The notes: generated from the sequence alone by a model not told the origin. A stretch of DNA of 64,000 nucleotides from Vibrio zhugei (GCF_003716875.1 NZ_CP033078.1:1984001-2048000), one strand, 5' to 3'; shown: positions 1 through 9,781, numbered from the stretch's first letter. A program made the numbers and translations.

Positions 1-498
1 GTGACGCGCAATCACTTGATTTAACAGTTCATCGCGGACTTCGATATTAATGGTGATATCTGGATTTTTCAGTTTAACCTTTGCACTTTCCACCGCTTGG
101 TTGAGGCCACCGCCCACATAACGCTCTAGCTCAATCGATGAAAATTCGTGCTTACCACGGCGTTTCGCGCGAACCGCAAACGTCTTGTTTTCAAGCGCGT
201 CTTTGTTCTGTTCTAACACATGCTCATAAATGTCATGCAGCGAGGTAAACTCCGTCTGCTTGACTTCCAATACGTGGTTGATCCCCGGAGTATGGGTCAG
301 TATTTGTAGCACTTCTGCGTAATATTTATCGCTGTCGGCCGCAACTTCAATATGGTCACGACGGTTAAACACCGCCACCGATTCAGTACAGCGTTTGACT
401 ATGATGCGAATATTACTCTCTAGAATCTTTGTGAAGCGTTTACGCACAGATTCGCTTTTGACATAAATTTCCGGATGAGGCTTAACAATAAATTTCAT
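1..498 (-). CDS. thiI: tRNA sulfurtransferase ThiI, N-terminal part (cut by window edge)
   Basis: Reading the complement from the ATG at 498 gives an uninterrupted 166-codon frame beginning MKFIVKPHPEIYVKSESVRK, the typical ThiI start in Vibrio. The visible part holds the N-terminal ferredoxin-like region and most of the THUMP RNA-binding domain (KNPDITINIEVRDE near residues 145-160). The adenylation (PP-loop) and rhodanese domains lie outside the window. ThiI makes 4-thiouridine at position 8 of tRNA and supplies sulfur for the thiamine thiazole. It is separated from pomB by a terminator, so the two are probably independent units. Confidence 0.93.
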   Translation of the reverse strand, partial: MKFIVKPHPEIYVKSESVRKRFTKILESNIRIIVKRCTESVAVFNRRDHIEVAADSDKYYAEVLQILTHTPGINHVLEVKQTEFTSLHDIYEHVLEQNKDALENKTFAVRAKRRGKHEFSSIELERYVGGGLNQAVESAKVKLKNPDITINIEVRDELLNQVIARH

Positions 499-636
499 AG
501 GTGTGTATTCGCATTATAGATTAGACATTTGGTCAGCCGAGGTAGCTACTTTTATCATCAAAAGTAGACATACATCCAGCGCTACCGCTAAGGGGGCGGC
601 ATTATACACGATATTGGGCAGATGATGAAAGGTTAT

Positions 637-666
637 AAAAAAAGCAGAACCTATGTTCTGCTTTTT
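637..666 (-). terminator. Rho-independent terminator after pomB
   Basis: A 7-bp perfect stem, GCAGAAC / GTTCTGC with a CTAT loop, has an A-run before it and a T-run after it. It can work on both strands. It lies just after the pomB stop on the minus strand, so it most likely ends the pomAB transcript. Confidence 0.8.
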
Positions 667-683
667 ATTGCTGGCTCAGAGGG

Positions 684-1661
684 TTATGGCGTAGTCGCAC
701 CGGCCTTATTGGCATTCCCCGAGGAGACCGGATCGCTAAATAAAGGCTCACCTTGCATAATGCTGATTTCCACTCGGCGGTTTTCCGCACGATGTTCAGG
801 CGTATCATTTGGCACCAGAGGCTCGGTATCGGCTAAACCACGGACTTGCAGCCGGTCATGGTCGAAGCCTTGTACTTTTTCCATCTCCTGCGCCACGGAC
901 ACCGCACGTTGTGAAGACAAATCCCATAAAGAACGATACAACTCAGAGTCGATCGGTTGATTATCGGTATGACCAGTAATTCGAATTTTTCCCGGCACAT
1001 CTTTCACCAGTTCGGCAATTTGACGCACTAGAGGTCGAAACTTGGGTTGTAAAAATGCGGAGCTTGCCGGAAAAGCGCCTTGCTCTTTAATGCGGATGAC
1101 AATCTGCTGCCCCAAGTTTTCCACTTCGATTGCGCCTTGCTCAATTTCCCGTTGCAACGCTTTCTTAATTTTCTCAACTGTCGCATCCACTTCCTCTTCG
1201 CTCATGGCTTTCGATTGTTGCTGCTGTTGCTGAGATTCCGAGTTTTGATTATTTTCAGTGGCGGTTTCGGGAGACTGACCACCGTCGAGCTTGCCAGCGT
1301 CTCGCTGTGCGCCACCAGCACGATCCGACTCCCCCTCTTGAAACTCTAGCGTTTGCTGAGTGATATCAATGGTCTGCTGCATAATGACATCGATCGGCGT
1401 CGGTTCAGGTCGTCCCGGACGAAACTCTTGTGCAATAATGCTGGTCCCTTTCGGAATGTCTTTCACTTCCAAACGGTTTTGCACACCAAACGCAAACTTC
1501 ATTGAGCCGGCGATTTGTTTGAACTTCAGTACATCCATCTCAGAAAACGAGAGAAGCAGTACAAAGAAGCACATCAACAATGACATCAAGTCAGCAAATG
1601 TTCCCATCCACAACGGCAACCCTGGTGGAGGACATTTACACGGTTGTTCTTCGTCGTCCAT
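684..1661 (-). CDS. pomB: Sodium-type flagellar stator protein PomB (MotB family)
   Basis: 325-residue inner-membrane protein with one transmembrane segment near residues 20-42. It contains the conserved ion-binding aspartate D24 in TFADLMSLL, followed by the plug and linker and a C-terminal OmpA-like peptidoglycan-binding domain (about residues 200-305, motif TGHTDNQPI). The linker has a glutamine-rich stretch at about residues 140-150. With PomA it forms the sodium-conducting stator of the polar flagellum. The gene begins 11 bp after pomA, so the two are co-transcribed. Confidence 0.96.
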   Translation of the reverse strand: MDDEEQPCKCPPPGLPLWMGTFADLMSLLMCFFVLLLSFSEMDVLKFKQIAGSMKFAFGVQNRLEVKDIPKGTSIIAQEFRPGRPEPTPIDVIMQQTIDITQQTLEFQEGESDRAGGAQRDAGKLDGGQSPETATENNQNSESQQQQQQSKAMSEEEVDATVEKIKKALQREIEQGAIEVENLGQQIVIRIKEQGAFPASSAFLQPKFRPLVRQIAELVKDVPGKIRITGHTDNQPIDSELYRSLWDLSSQRAVSVAQEMEKVQGFDHDRLQVRGLADTEPLVPNDTPEHRAENRRVEISIMQGEPLFSDPVSSGNANKAGATTP

Positions 1662-1672
1662 ACATCACTCCA

Positions 1673-2437
1673 CTATTCGTTATCGACGTCTAAACTGCGC
1701 TTACCTTCATTGAGGTAGTTTTTGAGGTAACTATCAATGACGCGCGGGTTTTGTCCGTCTTGGATGGCAAGCACACCATCCATAATCAAGCGGCGATTCA
1801 ACGTTTCTTGCTCACGGCGTAGGCCCAGTTTATCCGCTATGGGGAAGAACACCATGTTCGATAAGATCGCACCGTAAAGCGTGGTCAACAACGCGACCGC
1901 CATCGCCGGACCAATTGATTTTGGGTCATCCATGTTGGACAGCATCGCAACAAGCCCAACCAAAGTACCAATCATCCCCATCGCAGGGGCCACATCGCCA
2001 AATGCACGAAACACATTCGCTCCCGACTCATGGCGTTCATTGGTTAATGCGATGTCTTTTTGCATGGTCGCTTTCACAACGTCGGCATCATGACCATCGA
2101 CCAGAAGATCAATCCCTTTTTGCATAAACGCGTTCGGTATTTCCATTTCTTCTAACGCTAGAAAGCCGCCTTTACGGGCTGCATCGGCCATTTCAACGAC
2201 TTTTGCAATTAAATCTTCTGGGTTGTCGGCTTTGAACATGAATGCTTTACCGGCGATTTTCGCGGCACCAAAAAACTGTCCCATGGTAAACTTCATCATG
2301 ACCACGAAAACCGACCCACCAACCACGATAAGTACAGACGTGACATCGACGAACATCATGATGCTTCCGCCTAAGATCATCGCCATAATTACAAAAGCTA
2401 AGCCACCAATCAGGCCTAATAGCGTTGCTAAATCCAC
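1673..2437 (-). CDS. pomA: Sodium-type flagellar stator protein PomA (MotA family)
   Basis: 254-residue protein with four predicted membrane segments. The N-terminal pair starts MDLATLLGLIGGLAFVI, a cytoplasmic domain follows, and the C-terminal pair includes the conserved GMIGTLVGLVAML region. It forms the sodium channel of the polar flagellar stator together with PomB, whose gene follows directly on the same strand. Length and order are normal for Vibrio. Confidence 0.96.
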   Translation of the reverse strand: MDLATLLGLIGGLAFVIMAMILGGSIMMFVDVTSVLIVVGGSVFVVMMKFTMGQFFGAAKIAGKAFMFKADNPEDLIAKVVEMADAARKGGFLALEEMEIPNAFMQKGIDLLVDGHDADVVKATMQKDIALTNERHESGANVFRAFGDVAPAMGMIGTLVGLVAMLSNMDDPKSIGPAMAVALLTTLYGAILSNMVFFPIADKLGLRREQETLNRRLIMDGVLAIQDGQNPRVIDSYLKNYLNEGKRSLDVDNE

Positions 2438-2897
2438 GAAGCACTCCTCATGCTACTGTTCATTCCCCAGTATTGATTCTACTGTATCGGCAAAGTTATC
2501 AAATCTTTAAATCAATTCTATTCGATCCTGTCATCGGCATCGTGATTACTTCAACTTTACATCAGTGAATGTGAATACCCTTACATTAACGGGCGCCACG
2601 ACCCGTCATACGTTAGCAATACTGACCATTGCGATCGCTAAGTTATACAATAATCATACCATGGTTGACGGTACCGATGGTTTTTACAAAAACATAAGTT
2701 ACCTAGCAAGCATTACATAAATGCGGCAGATTGCTATGGAACACAGTAAAAACTGCGTGATTCACATCGATAAGTCAAAAAATCTTGCCGCGAACGCTAA
2801 CGAATAGCAGGGATTTGTGACACAATTATGCGGTTAAATTTGACCCTTAGTTATCCCTAAGGTAACTTTCGTGCATCTTTCCTAAGGTAAAATGATT
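2438..2897. other. Divergent intergenic region pomA / xseB
   Basis: 460 bp without a convincing gene. It must hold the promoters of pomAB (leftward) and of xseB-ispA-dxs (rightward). One imperfect hairpin, ACCATGG ... CCGATGGT followed by five Ts (about 2658-2692), looks like a weak terminator on the plus strand. No clear operator was seen. Confidence 0.4.
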
Positions 2898-3140
2898 ATG
2901 GCGAGCAAAAAACCGGAAAACATGTCCTTTGAAGACACCATCAGTGAACTCGATCAATTGGTCGATCAACTCGAAAATGGTGAGCTTGCACTTGATGATG
3001 CGCTGAAAAAATTTGAACGTGGCATCGCACTCGCTCGCTCCGGGCAAACGAAATTAGATAGTGCTGAACAACGCGTCAGTATCTTACTTAATAACAGTGA
3101 CACCGAGGCACTGAGTGACTTTACCGATTCGCCTGAATAA
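2898..3140 (+). CDS. xseB: Exodeoxyribonuclease VII small subunit
   Basis: 80-residue protein starting MASKKPENMSFED, with the family pattern of two helices (LDQLVDQLENGELALDDALKKFERG ... LDSAEQRVSIL, read in two parts). XseB binds XseA to form the single-strand exonuclease VII. An ATG six bases upstream (2892) is an alternative start, and the AAGG at 2883 is closer to it. The stop overlaps the ispA start (TAATG), so translation is coupled. This xseB-ispA-dxs order is standard in gammaproteobacteria. Confidence 0.93.
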   Translation: MASKKPENMSFEDTISELDQLVDQLENGELALDDALKKFERGIALARSGQTKLDSAEQRVSILLNNSDTEALSDFTDSPE

Positions 3141-4042
3141 TGGATGTAAACATCGTGATGAATGAGGCATTAACCTCTTTACAGCAAAGAAATAATGAGC
3201 AGCTTGACGAGTGGCTAAAGCACTTCTCCAACGCCGACTCACCGCTAATACAAGCAATGAATTATGGTTTGTTACTGGGTGGCAAACGGGTTCGCCCCTT
3301 TTTAGTTTACGCCACGGGCCAAATGCTCGGTTGCGAGCTGAGCGAATTAGACACTCCGGCCTCGGCGATTGAATGCATCCATGCGTATTCATTAATCCAT
3401 GACGATTTACCCGCGATGGATAATGATGAGCTACGTCGTGGGCAGCCAACATGCCATATCAAATTTGATGAAGCGACCGCGATTTTAACCGGTGATGCGC
3501 TGCAAACACTCGCATTTAGTATTCTTGCTGAGGGAACGTTATCCGCTCAGGGTGAACCCCAGCGGGTGATGATGATTCAAATGCTTGCCCAAGCTTCGGG
3601 CGCCCAAGGCATGTGTCTTGGACAAGCATTGGACTTAGCCGCCGAAAACCGTGCTGTTCCGCTGAATGAACTGGAGCATATCCATCGCAATAAAACAGGG
3701 GCATTAATTCGTTGTGCCGTACGTTTAGGAGCATTGGCTGCCGGAGAGAAAGGCCTCGCCGTCTTACCGCAACTCGATACCTATGCTCAAGCCGTGGGAC
3801 TCGCTTTTCAAGTTCAGGATGATATTCTGGACGTCATCAGTGATACACAAACCCTAGGAAAACCTCAGGGTTCAGATCAGCAATTACACAAAAGTACCTA
3901 TCCAGCATTACTCGGTTTGGACGGTGCCATTGAAAAAGCGCAAGCTCTCCTTGAGGAATCACTTCAAGCACTCGAAGCCATTCCTTATAACACAGAGTAT
4001 CTCGAAGCGTTCGCCCGATACGTTATCGAGCGCAAACACTAA
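3140..4042 (+). CDS. ispA: (2E,6E)-farnesyl diphosphate synthase
   Basis: 300 residues. It makes farnesyl diphosphate from isopentenyl and dimethylallyl diphosphate in the cytosol. Both aspartate-rich metal-binding motifs are present: HDDLPAMDNDELRRG near residue 88 and QDDILD near residue 228. The GGKRVRP motif for isopentenyl diphosphate binding is near residue 48. The start overlaps the xseB stop by one base, and a second ATG six codons in (MNEALTSL) is possible. dxs follows after 20 bp. Confidence 0.95.
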   Translation: MDVNIVMNEALTSLQQRNNEQLDEWLKHFSNADSPLIQAMNYGLLLGGKRVRPFLVYATGQMLGCELSELDTPASAIECIHAYSLIHDDLPAMDNDELRRGQPTCHIKFDEATAILTGDALQTLAFSILAEGTLSAQGEPQRVMMIQMLAQASGAQGMCLGQALDLAAENRAVPLNELEHIHRNKTGALIRCAVRLGALAAGEKGLAVLPQLDTYAQAVGLAFQVQDDILDVISDTQTLGKPQGSDQQLHKSTYPALLGLDGAIEKAQALLEESLQALEAIPYNTEYLEAFARYVIERKH

Positions 4043-4062
4043 CACTATAAGCGCGCATAACT

Positions 4063-5928
4063 ATGACTCTTGATATTTCAAAATATCCAACGTTAGCTCT
4101 CGTTAACACTCCGACTGACTTGCGTGGCCTGCCAAAGGAGGTCTTGCCTCAGCTTTGTGATGAGCTACGTACGTACTTATTAAATTCCGTCAGTCAATCC
4201 AGCGGGCACCTTGCTTCCGGCTTAGGCACCGTTGAATTGACCGTTGCATTACACTATGTCTACGATACCCCGAACGATCAGCTGATTTGGGATGTCGGCC
4301 ATCAGGCTTATCCCCATAAGATTTTAACCGGTCGGCGTGAGCAAATGAGCACCATTCGCCAAAAAGAAGGGTTACACCCGTTTCCATGGCGCGAAGAAAG
4401 TGAGTATGACACTTTGTCAGTGGGTCATTCCTCAACCTCGATCAGTGCCGGTCTTGGCATGGCGATCGCGGCTGAACACGAAGGGAAAGATCGCAAAGTC
4501 GTCAGTGTGATCGGCGATGGTGCCATTACTGCAGGTATGGCATTTGAAGCCATGAACCACGCAGGCGGCATCAACCCCAACATGTTGGTGGTCCTTAACG
4601 ACAATGAAATGTCGATTTCAGAAAACGTCGGCGCGTTGAACAATCATCTTGCGCAACTGTTGTCTGGAAATATGTATACCTCTCTGCGTGAAGGCGGCAA
4701 GAAAGTGCTGTCCGGCCTGCCTCCGATTAAAGAGTTGGTACGTCGTACAGAAGAACACCTGAAAGGCATGGTCGTTCCCGGAACATTATTTGAAGAGCTA
4801 GGCTTTAATTATATCGGCCCTGTAGATGGCCACGATGTATTAGAACTCATCAAAACGCTGAAAAATATGCGTGATTTGAAAGGCGCTCAGTTCTTACATG
4901 TCATGACCACCAAAGGCAAAGGCTATGAGCCTGCGGAAAAAGATCCGATTGGCTATCATGGCGTGCCAAAATTCGATCCGAATCAAGAAACACTGCCCAA
5001 GACATCGTCCAGTAAACCCACTTTTTCTGCTATTTTTGGTGACTTCTTATGTGACATGGCGGCGCAAGATCCTAAGTTACTCGCGATCACCCCCGCGATG
5101 CGCGAAGGCTCAGGCATGGTACGTTTTTCAAAAGAGTTCCCTAAACAGTATTTTGATGTCGCCATTGCCGAGCAACATTCCGTCACCTTGGCATCGGGCA
5201 TGGCCATCGGTGGTTACCACCCTATCGTCGCGATTTATTCCACCTTTTTGCAGCGTGGTTATGATCAGTTGATTCACGATGTGGCGATTATGAACTTACC
5301 GGTAATGTTTGCTATTGACCGCGCGGGTTTGGTCGGTGCGGATGGCCAAACTCACCAAGGTGCGTTTGATATCAGCTTTATGCGTTGTATTCCAAACATG
5401 ACCATCATGACACCATCGGATGAAAATGAATGTCTCCAAATGTTGTATACAGGACATCGTCATCAAGGGCCGAGTGCCGTTCGCTATCCTCGTGGTTCTG
5501 GGGCGGGTGTCCCGATAGAACAAACCTTTACCGAGCTAGAAATCGGCAAAGGTCGCCGGATCCGAGAGGGAGAAAAAGTCGCCATTTTGAACTTCGGCAC
5601 CTTCCTACCTGAAGCAATGAAAGCTGCGGAAAACCTCAATGCGGCCGTGGCGGATATGCGCTTTGCTAAGCCGTTAGATGAAGCCTTACTGCGCGAGCTA
5701 TCCGAGCAATACGATGTGTTTGTCACACTGGAAGAAAACACCATTGCCGGTGGTGCCGGTTCTGGCGTCATTGAATTTTTGATGCAAGAAAAACGTCTGT
5801 TACCCGTACTGACGTTGGGCTTACCAGACCATTTTGTTGCACAAGGCACGCAACAAGAACTGTATGCAGAGCTTGGTCTTGATGCCTCTGGTATTGAAGC
5901 TTCGATTCGCCGTTATCTTGCTCAGTAA
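4063..5928 (+). CDS. dxs: 1-deoxy-D-xylulose-5-phosphate synthase
   Basis: 621 residues, the usual length. It is the thiamine-diphosphate enzyme that starts the methylerythritol phosphate pathway by joining pyruvate and glyceraldehyde-3-phosphate. Visible motifs are the cofactor-binding [18 protein letters not shown] region, the transketolase central motif [15 protein letters not shown], and the C-terminal transketolase domain. It is the last gene of the xseB-ispA-dxs operon and is followed by a strong terminator. Confidence 0.97.
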   Translation: MTLDISKYPTLALVNTPTDLRGLPKEVLPQLCDELRTYLLNSVSQSSGHLASGLGTVELTVALHYVYDTPNDQLIWDVGHQAYPHKILTGRREQMSTIRQKEGLHPFPWREESEYDTLSVGHSSTSISAGLGMAIAAEHEGKDRKVVSVIGDGAITAGMAFEAMNHAGGINPNMLVVLNDNEMSISENVGALNNHLAQLLSGNMYTSLREGGKKVLSGLPPIKELVRRTEEHLKGMVVPGTLFEELGFNYIGPVDGHDVLELIKTLKNMRDLKGAQFLHVMTTKGKGYEPAEKDPIGYHGVPKFDPNQETLPKTSSSKPTFSAIFGDFLCDMAAQDPKLLAITPAMREGSGMVRFSKEFPKQYFDVAIAEQHSVTLASGMAIGGYHPIVAIYSTFLQRGYDQLIHDVAIMNLPVMFAIDRAGLVGADGQTHQGAFDISFMRCIPNMTIMTPSDENECLQMLYTGHRHQGPSAVRYPRGSGAGVPIEQTFTELEIGKGRRIREGEKVAILNFGTFLPEAMKAAENLNAAVADMRFAKPLDEALLRELSEQYDVFVTLEENTIAGGAGSGVIEFLMQEKRLLPVLTLGLPDHFVAQGTQQELYAELGLDASGIEASIRRYLAQ

Positions 5929-5961
5929 ATAAGCGCAGATAATGACGACACGCTCTCGTGT

Positions 5962-5993
5962 AAAAAAGCTCAGAATACTCTGAGCTTTTTTTG
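5962..5993 (+). terminator. Rho-independent terminator after dxs
   Basis: An 8-bp stem AGCTCAGA / TCTGAGCT with loop ATAC is preceded by six As and followed by a T-run. It ends the isoprenoid operon and may also serve the convergent truC gene. Confidence 0.88.
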
Positions 5994-6023
5994 TTTTCAG
6001 TGCCTACAGGCAAGATTATGCCG

Positions 6024-6749
6024 CTACTGTGGCAATGGCCAACCGAAGGTCGAACACAAATGTGTCCATGTATCATCAAACCCTGCAGTGATTGTCATTG
6101 CTTGCTGGGTATACGGATGACAAAAAGACAAATGGGTCGCATGTAGCATCAACCGGTGGGCATTGTATTGCTCGCGATATAAGCGATTATGACGCCCTTC
6201 GCCATGTCGAGTGTCACCAATAATAGGATGGCGAAGGTGCGCCATATGGCGGCGCAACTGGTGCTTTCTGCCTGTCATGGGTTTCAGCTCAACCAATCCA
6301 TAACGCGTCGTCGCAAACCGCCCCGTAGAGAATGGCACTTCCACCTCCGCAAGTGGCTGATAATGAGTCAATGCCTCTTGCGGCTCTTTATCCTGAGCGG
6401 CATGCTTATCGGCAATTTTATCCAACTCTTCTTTCAACGGATAATCTAAAACACCGGCCTCGCTAATCCAACCGCGTACAATCGCGTGATAGGTTTTTTG
6501 GATTTCATGGCCAGCAAACAGCGGCATCACCTCACGGGCCACCTCGCTCGAGAGAGCAAATAACAACACACCCGACGTGGGGCGGTCTAGTCGATGCAGA
6601 GGATAGACATGTTGACCGATTTGATCGCGTAATGTCTGCATCACAAATTCGGTTTCATGACGATCCAGCCAACTGCGATGCACCAACATGCCCGAGGGCT
6701 TATTCACCGCAATAAAGGCCTCATCACGATATAATATTTCCAATTCCAT
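6024..6749 (-). CDS. truC: tRNA pseudouridine(65) synthase TruC
   Basis: 241 residues from the chosen start MELEILYRDEAF. It is an RluA-family pseudouridine synthase with the catalytic-aspartate motif HRLDRPTSGVLL near residue 55 and the later KTYHAIVRGW. It modifies U65 of tRNA. The frame is open for seven more codons upstream, but that ATG lies inside yqcC and has no ribosome site. The chosen ATG sits one base after the yqcC stop. The truC-yqcC pair next to csrB is also the arrangement I know from E. coli. Confidence 0.93.
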   Translation of the reverse strand: MELEILYRDEAFIAVNKPSGMLVHRSWLDRHETEFVMQTLRDQIGQHVYPLHRLDRPTSGVLLFALSSEVAREVMPLFAGHEIQKTYHAIVRGWISEAGVLDYPLKEELDKIADKHAAQDKEPQEALTHYQPLAEVEVPFSTGRFATTRYGLVELKPMTGRKHQLRRHMAHLRHPIIGDTRHGEGRHNRLYREQYNAHRLMLHATHLSFCHPYTQQAMTITAGFDDTWTHLCSTFGWPLPQ

Positions 6750-6750
6750 C

Positions 6751-7065
6751 TCAGCGACACGCCTCATCAATCAAGTTCAATAGACGCAATAGCGAACGAT
6801 ATTCGTATTGTTGTTGCCATACTTGGGCAAAGTACGGGGCAATCGCAAAACCACTAGGGACTTGCTCTTGCGCTAAAGCCGCCTGCATGCGCGGTAAAAA
6901 GACCCATTGAAGCCATTCATGGGGCGCTAAGGTATCCACAGCAAAAGGCTGAGTGCTTTGCAATGCTTGCGACGATGGCGATGTACTCTGCCACAATCCA
7001 GTGCGTTCTAATTCAAACTGAAGCTCTTGCAGTAATAACGTTAATTCACCGAAGTTGTTACTCAT
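6751..7065 (-). CDS. yqcC: YqcC family protein
   Basis: 104 residues with the YqcC signature: ELERTGLW near the start, then QSTQPFAVDTLAPHEWLQWVFLPRM in two conserved blocks. The function is unknown. It is small, soluble and co-transcribed with truC just downstream, as in enterobacteria. No signal or membrane segment is visible. Confidence 0.88.
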   Translation of the reverse strand: MSNNFGELTLLLQELQFELERTGLWQSTSPSSQALQSTQPFAVDTLAPHEWLQWVFLPRMQAALAQEQVPSGFAIAPYFAQVWQQQYEYRSLLRLLNLIDEACR

Positions 7066-7241
7066 TCACGACCTAAATAACATATGTATAGGAGACAAAA
7101 ACGCGAATTATCCTCACGTTCGTTTGCGAAGGGGCATAGTATGAGTTTGGGCGAGAAATGCAATGGATGGAGATCATTTTGTTCTCGCCTCTGGATCAGG
7201 TACTATGGCGTCAGTACATCTCTGTAGGACCATAAACATCC

Positions 7242-8279
7242 ATGGAAACCATCCAAACGCTAAGTAAAATGCTGCAAACCAGCGGCAATCAATACGCCAT
7301 TTTTGACCTCGGCCGACGTATTCAAGCCATCGATAATGCCACATTTGAGCGAATTGAGTCCGGAGGACAGCCTTATCCTTATCCGGTACAACGTAGCGCT
7401 CAGTTCGCCATCGCGTATTGGGATAACAGCCACCAACCCTGGATATGGTTTTTAAAATTTGAACTCGATGAACGCGGCCTACTTCAGCAGCCTCATGTCA
7501 CGCAATTCATCGAATATGTCTTGGAAGCAATGGGCGCACGTTTGGATAACGAGCTCACTGACGAACAACAGGAAAAGCTGACCAACAACCCGTACACCTT
7601 CAAACCCAATGACGATAAGATGGCCATGTTCCATAGCATCATCCGTGCGCAATTGGCGCTGCCATGCAGCCAGTATTATGAACACGCACAATGCTATTTT
7701 TCTGGTCGCTTAGGTTGGGAAAACTGGCAAACGATCGGATTGCAAGGCATTACCGATATGTGCGCGCGGCTGCATCAAGAAAACAATGGGGTCAGCTTAC
7801 GTAAAGCACTCACTCATTTACCCTCTCAGCCGCTATACGCCGTACTGGGGGCCTTAGAGCACATTGAGTTACCTGACAAATTGGCGCAACGTTTACTCGA
7901 ACAAGCGCAGCAACACATCGACAGTGGTGAGCCCGATATTTTCTTAATTGCCGCTCTCGTGCGTGCGCTAGCAGGCGCCCCCAATCAAGAATTAGTCACA
8001 CTGACGGACACGCTATTAGCGCGTACCGAGTTAAGTCACCAAGAAGTCTTAATTGGATTGGCTGGCCGATCGTGGCATGTCCTCGCAGATGGAGGACGAG
8101 CGCAACGCTTCTTGCTCCGTTTAGCACAAACCGGTAATCAGCCGTTATTTAATCAGTTGTTTGCCGATCTGGTCATGCTACCAAGCTTGCGTATGGTTTT
8201 ACTCCCGTTACTGCATACGAGCCCGTCACCGGAGCTTTCCGCGGCACTGCTTGAGTTGCAACGCGCAGCGAAAGCTTAA
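7242..8279 (+). CDS. DUF3549 family protein
   Basis: 345-residue soluble protein recognised as the gammaproteobacterial DUF3549 family from its start METIQTLSKMLQTSGNQY and the block YPVQRSAQFAIAYWD. The C-terminal half is helical with leucine-rich repeats of the type LLAGLLARLA, suggesting an alpha-solenoid. There is no known biochemical role. The next gene, for a DUF3301 protein, starts 19 bp later with its own ribosome site, so the two form an operon conserved in Vibrio. Confidence 0.85.
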   Translation: METIQTLSKMLQTSGNQYAIFDLGRRIQAIDNATFERIESGGQPYPYPVQRSAQFAIAYWDNSHQPWIWFLKFELDERGLLQQPHVTQFIEYVLEAMGARLDNELTDEQQEKLTNNPYTFKPNDDKMAMFHSIIRAQLALPCSQYYEHAQCYFSGRLGWENWQTIGLQGITDMCARLHQENNGVSLRKALTHLPSQPLYAVLGALEHIELPDKLAQRLLEQAQQHIDSGEPDIFLIAALVRALAGAPNQELVTLTDTLLARTELSHQEVLIGLAGRSWHVLADGGRAQRFLLRLAQTGNQPLFNQLFADLVMLPSLRMVLLPLLHTSPSPELSAALLELQRAAKA

Positions 8280-8298
8280 TCTAAAAAAGAGAGAGCGG

Positions 8299-8610
8299 AT
8301 GAGAACAGGATTATTCGGACTACTACTCATCGGGATGGTCGGTTTTATCTTTTGGCAACAGCGGCGCCAATCGGAAATCGCGCGCCGCGTCATTGAGCAA
8401 AAATGTGCACAGTTGAACTTGCAAGTGGTCAGTGTCGCCTTCGGCCAGCATCGACTTCGTACGCCGTCGGGCCAATGGCACTGGCACTCAACCTATTTCT
8501 TTGAGTTTTCAGCCTTAGGTGATGATTGCTATCAAGGTCGCTTAATTATGAACGGTTTTCGTTCACAACAGGTCTATATACCGCCTCATCATTTGCCCCC
8601 TGCAACCTAG
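8299..8610 (+). CDS. DUF3301 family membrane-anchored protein
   Basis: 103 residues. An N-terminal hydrophobic segment (residues 3-19, LFGLLLIGMVGFIFWQQ) is followed by a small domain with the motif QKCAQLNLQ and WHWHSTYFFEF, which match DUF3301. Start ATG at 8299 after a purine-rich AGAGAGAGCGG site. The role is unknown. The last 65 bp overlap the convergent acetyltransferase gene. Confidence 0.85.
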   Translation: MRTGLFGLLLIGMVGFIFWQQRRQSEIARRVIEQKCAQLNLQVVSVAFGQHRLRTPSGQWHWHSTYFFEFSALGDDCYQGRLIMNGFRSQQVYIPPHHLPPAT

Positions 8611-9100
8611 CGACAAATTGCCATTCGAATTGATAATAATCTCCCAGAAAGCCATCGGCGATCTGGGCTTTTTGCATGAATCCGAGCTTTTTCATCAGTT
8701 GTAGGCCAACCGTATGGAGAACCGGAACATTCATAAGCACCGTTTTAATGCGTTTTTGCTGACAAATATGCGGTAAAAACGCAGTAATCGCCTCACTGGC
8801 ATAGCCATGATTCCAATGGGAATGATCAAACAAAATCGTTAATCTTGCGACCTCATCATCGACCATATCTAAGCCGATATGCCCCATGTATTCGCGAGTC
8901 ACGTTATTGAGCACAGCCATTGCTTGAGTATCAACTTCATACAGTAGCCGTTGGAAGGCTTGCCGTGCTAATGAGACCGTAAGTGGCCCATTCATAAACG
9001 CACGATTTTTTTCAGAGCAATTTAATAATAGAAACTCAGATTCTAACGCCTCAATATAAGGCACTAAAAGCATTCTGCGGGTTACTACCGTCACGGACAA
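8546..9100 (-). CDS. GNAT family N-acetyltransferase
   Basis: 184 residues of RimJ/RimL-type GNAT fold. The start MSVTVVTRRMLLVPY is typical, and the acetyl-CoA-binding region reads HWNHGYASEAITAFLP near residues 95-110, followed by VGLQLMKKLGF. The substrate cannot be told. The 3' end overlaps the DUF3301 gene on the other strand by 65 bp, a long convergent overlap for a core region. The alternative is that its true stop has been lost and the tail is new. Confidence 0.87.
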   Translation of the reverse strand: MSVTVVTRRMLLVPYIEALESEFLLLNCSEKNRAFMNGPLTVSLARQAFQRLLYEVDTQAMAVLNNVTREYMGHIGLDMVDDEVARLTILFDHSHWNHGYASEAITAFLPHICQQKRIKTVLMNVPVLHTVGLQLMKKLGFMQKAQIADGFLGDYYQFEWQFVARLQGANDEAVYRPVVNENRS

Positions 9101-9210
9101 TCCTTGTTCTTCAATACGATGGCATCAAAAGCCTATCGAACACATCATTATAGTGTTGTTTTTACTATGAATCGTGCGTAACTGACGCTCGCTTCATCCT
9201 TTTTTATAAT

Positions 9211-9621
9211 CAAGAAAAGCCCCGACACAACCGTATCGGGGCCTTATTCTCACTCGCAGCATTCCGGCCGCATGTATTGCTCCATGCATCATCCATAATA
9301 GTGGCTTATCCCTTTGCCTAATCCCTACATCGCCAGCTTAGCGGTGTCCTAAGAATCCTTCATGCGGCTCGTTCCTGAGACGCGTCCATCACTTGTTCCT
9401 TGAGCGGTGTCCTTGCCATCATCCTGATGGTGTCCGAGCATCCTGCATATCGTCCTGATTCAATCCTTTATGATGAGGCATCCTGCTCCATCAACGAATC
9501 CGTACGCCTTTCCTAAATGTCCTTGCACAATGAGCTCCGTCATTGTCGCTTTATCCTAAAACCGCTCATCCAAAGCGTTCAGTCTTATGTCGTAATCCCT
9601 TGCGACGCAACCAATTTACCC
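9211..9621 (-). ncRNA. csrB: CsrB-family regulatory RNA
   Basis: No ORF fits here, but the minus strand carries about 24 GGA motifs, more than half as AGGA or AAGGA, spread over about 400 nt. It ends in a GC-rich terminator hairpin (GCCCCGA / TCGGGGC, 9219-9242) with a T-rich tail. This is the design of CsrB RNAs, which titrate the translational regulator CsrA. A TATATC -10 element at 9628-9633 on the minus strand puts the 5' end near 9621. Neighbourhood agrees: in E. coli csrB also lies next to yqcC and truC. Ends are inferred. Confidence 0.88.
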
Positions 9622-9763
9622 CTTTAGGATATAGATACAACTGGGTAGAAACGTTATTTTATGATTATTTTACAACGACTAAAAAAATACTAATATAAAT
9701 CATAAGGATAATGTTATCGTGTCTTTACTCTAGCTGTTTATATTCTTATTTTCTTACAAGCAA

Positions 9764-9781
9764 AGTGAGAGATCTCTTACA
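9764..9781 (-). promoter_or_regulatory. VarA/GacA-type upstream activating site for csrB
   Basis: Read on the minus strand, the sequence is TGTAAGAGATCTCTCACT. It matches the first half and spacing of the GacA/UvrY consensus TGTAAG-N6-CTTACA, with three mismatches in the second half. It lies about 150 bp before the predicted csrB start, where such sites act. In Vibrio the response regulator VarA drives csr RNAs. Confidence 0.6.

Noticed and set aside
622..960. 112-codon plus-strand ORF opposite pomB
   Set aside because: It starts in the pomB terminator hairpin and lies wholly over the OmpA-like domain of pomB on the other strand.
2658..2692. Small RNA before xseB
   Set aside because: The hairpin is imperfect and there is no convincing promoter. 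Not enough to call a transcript.
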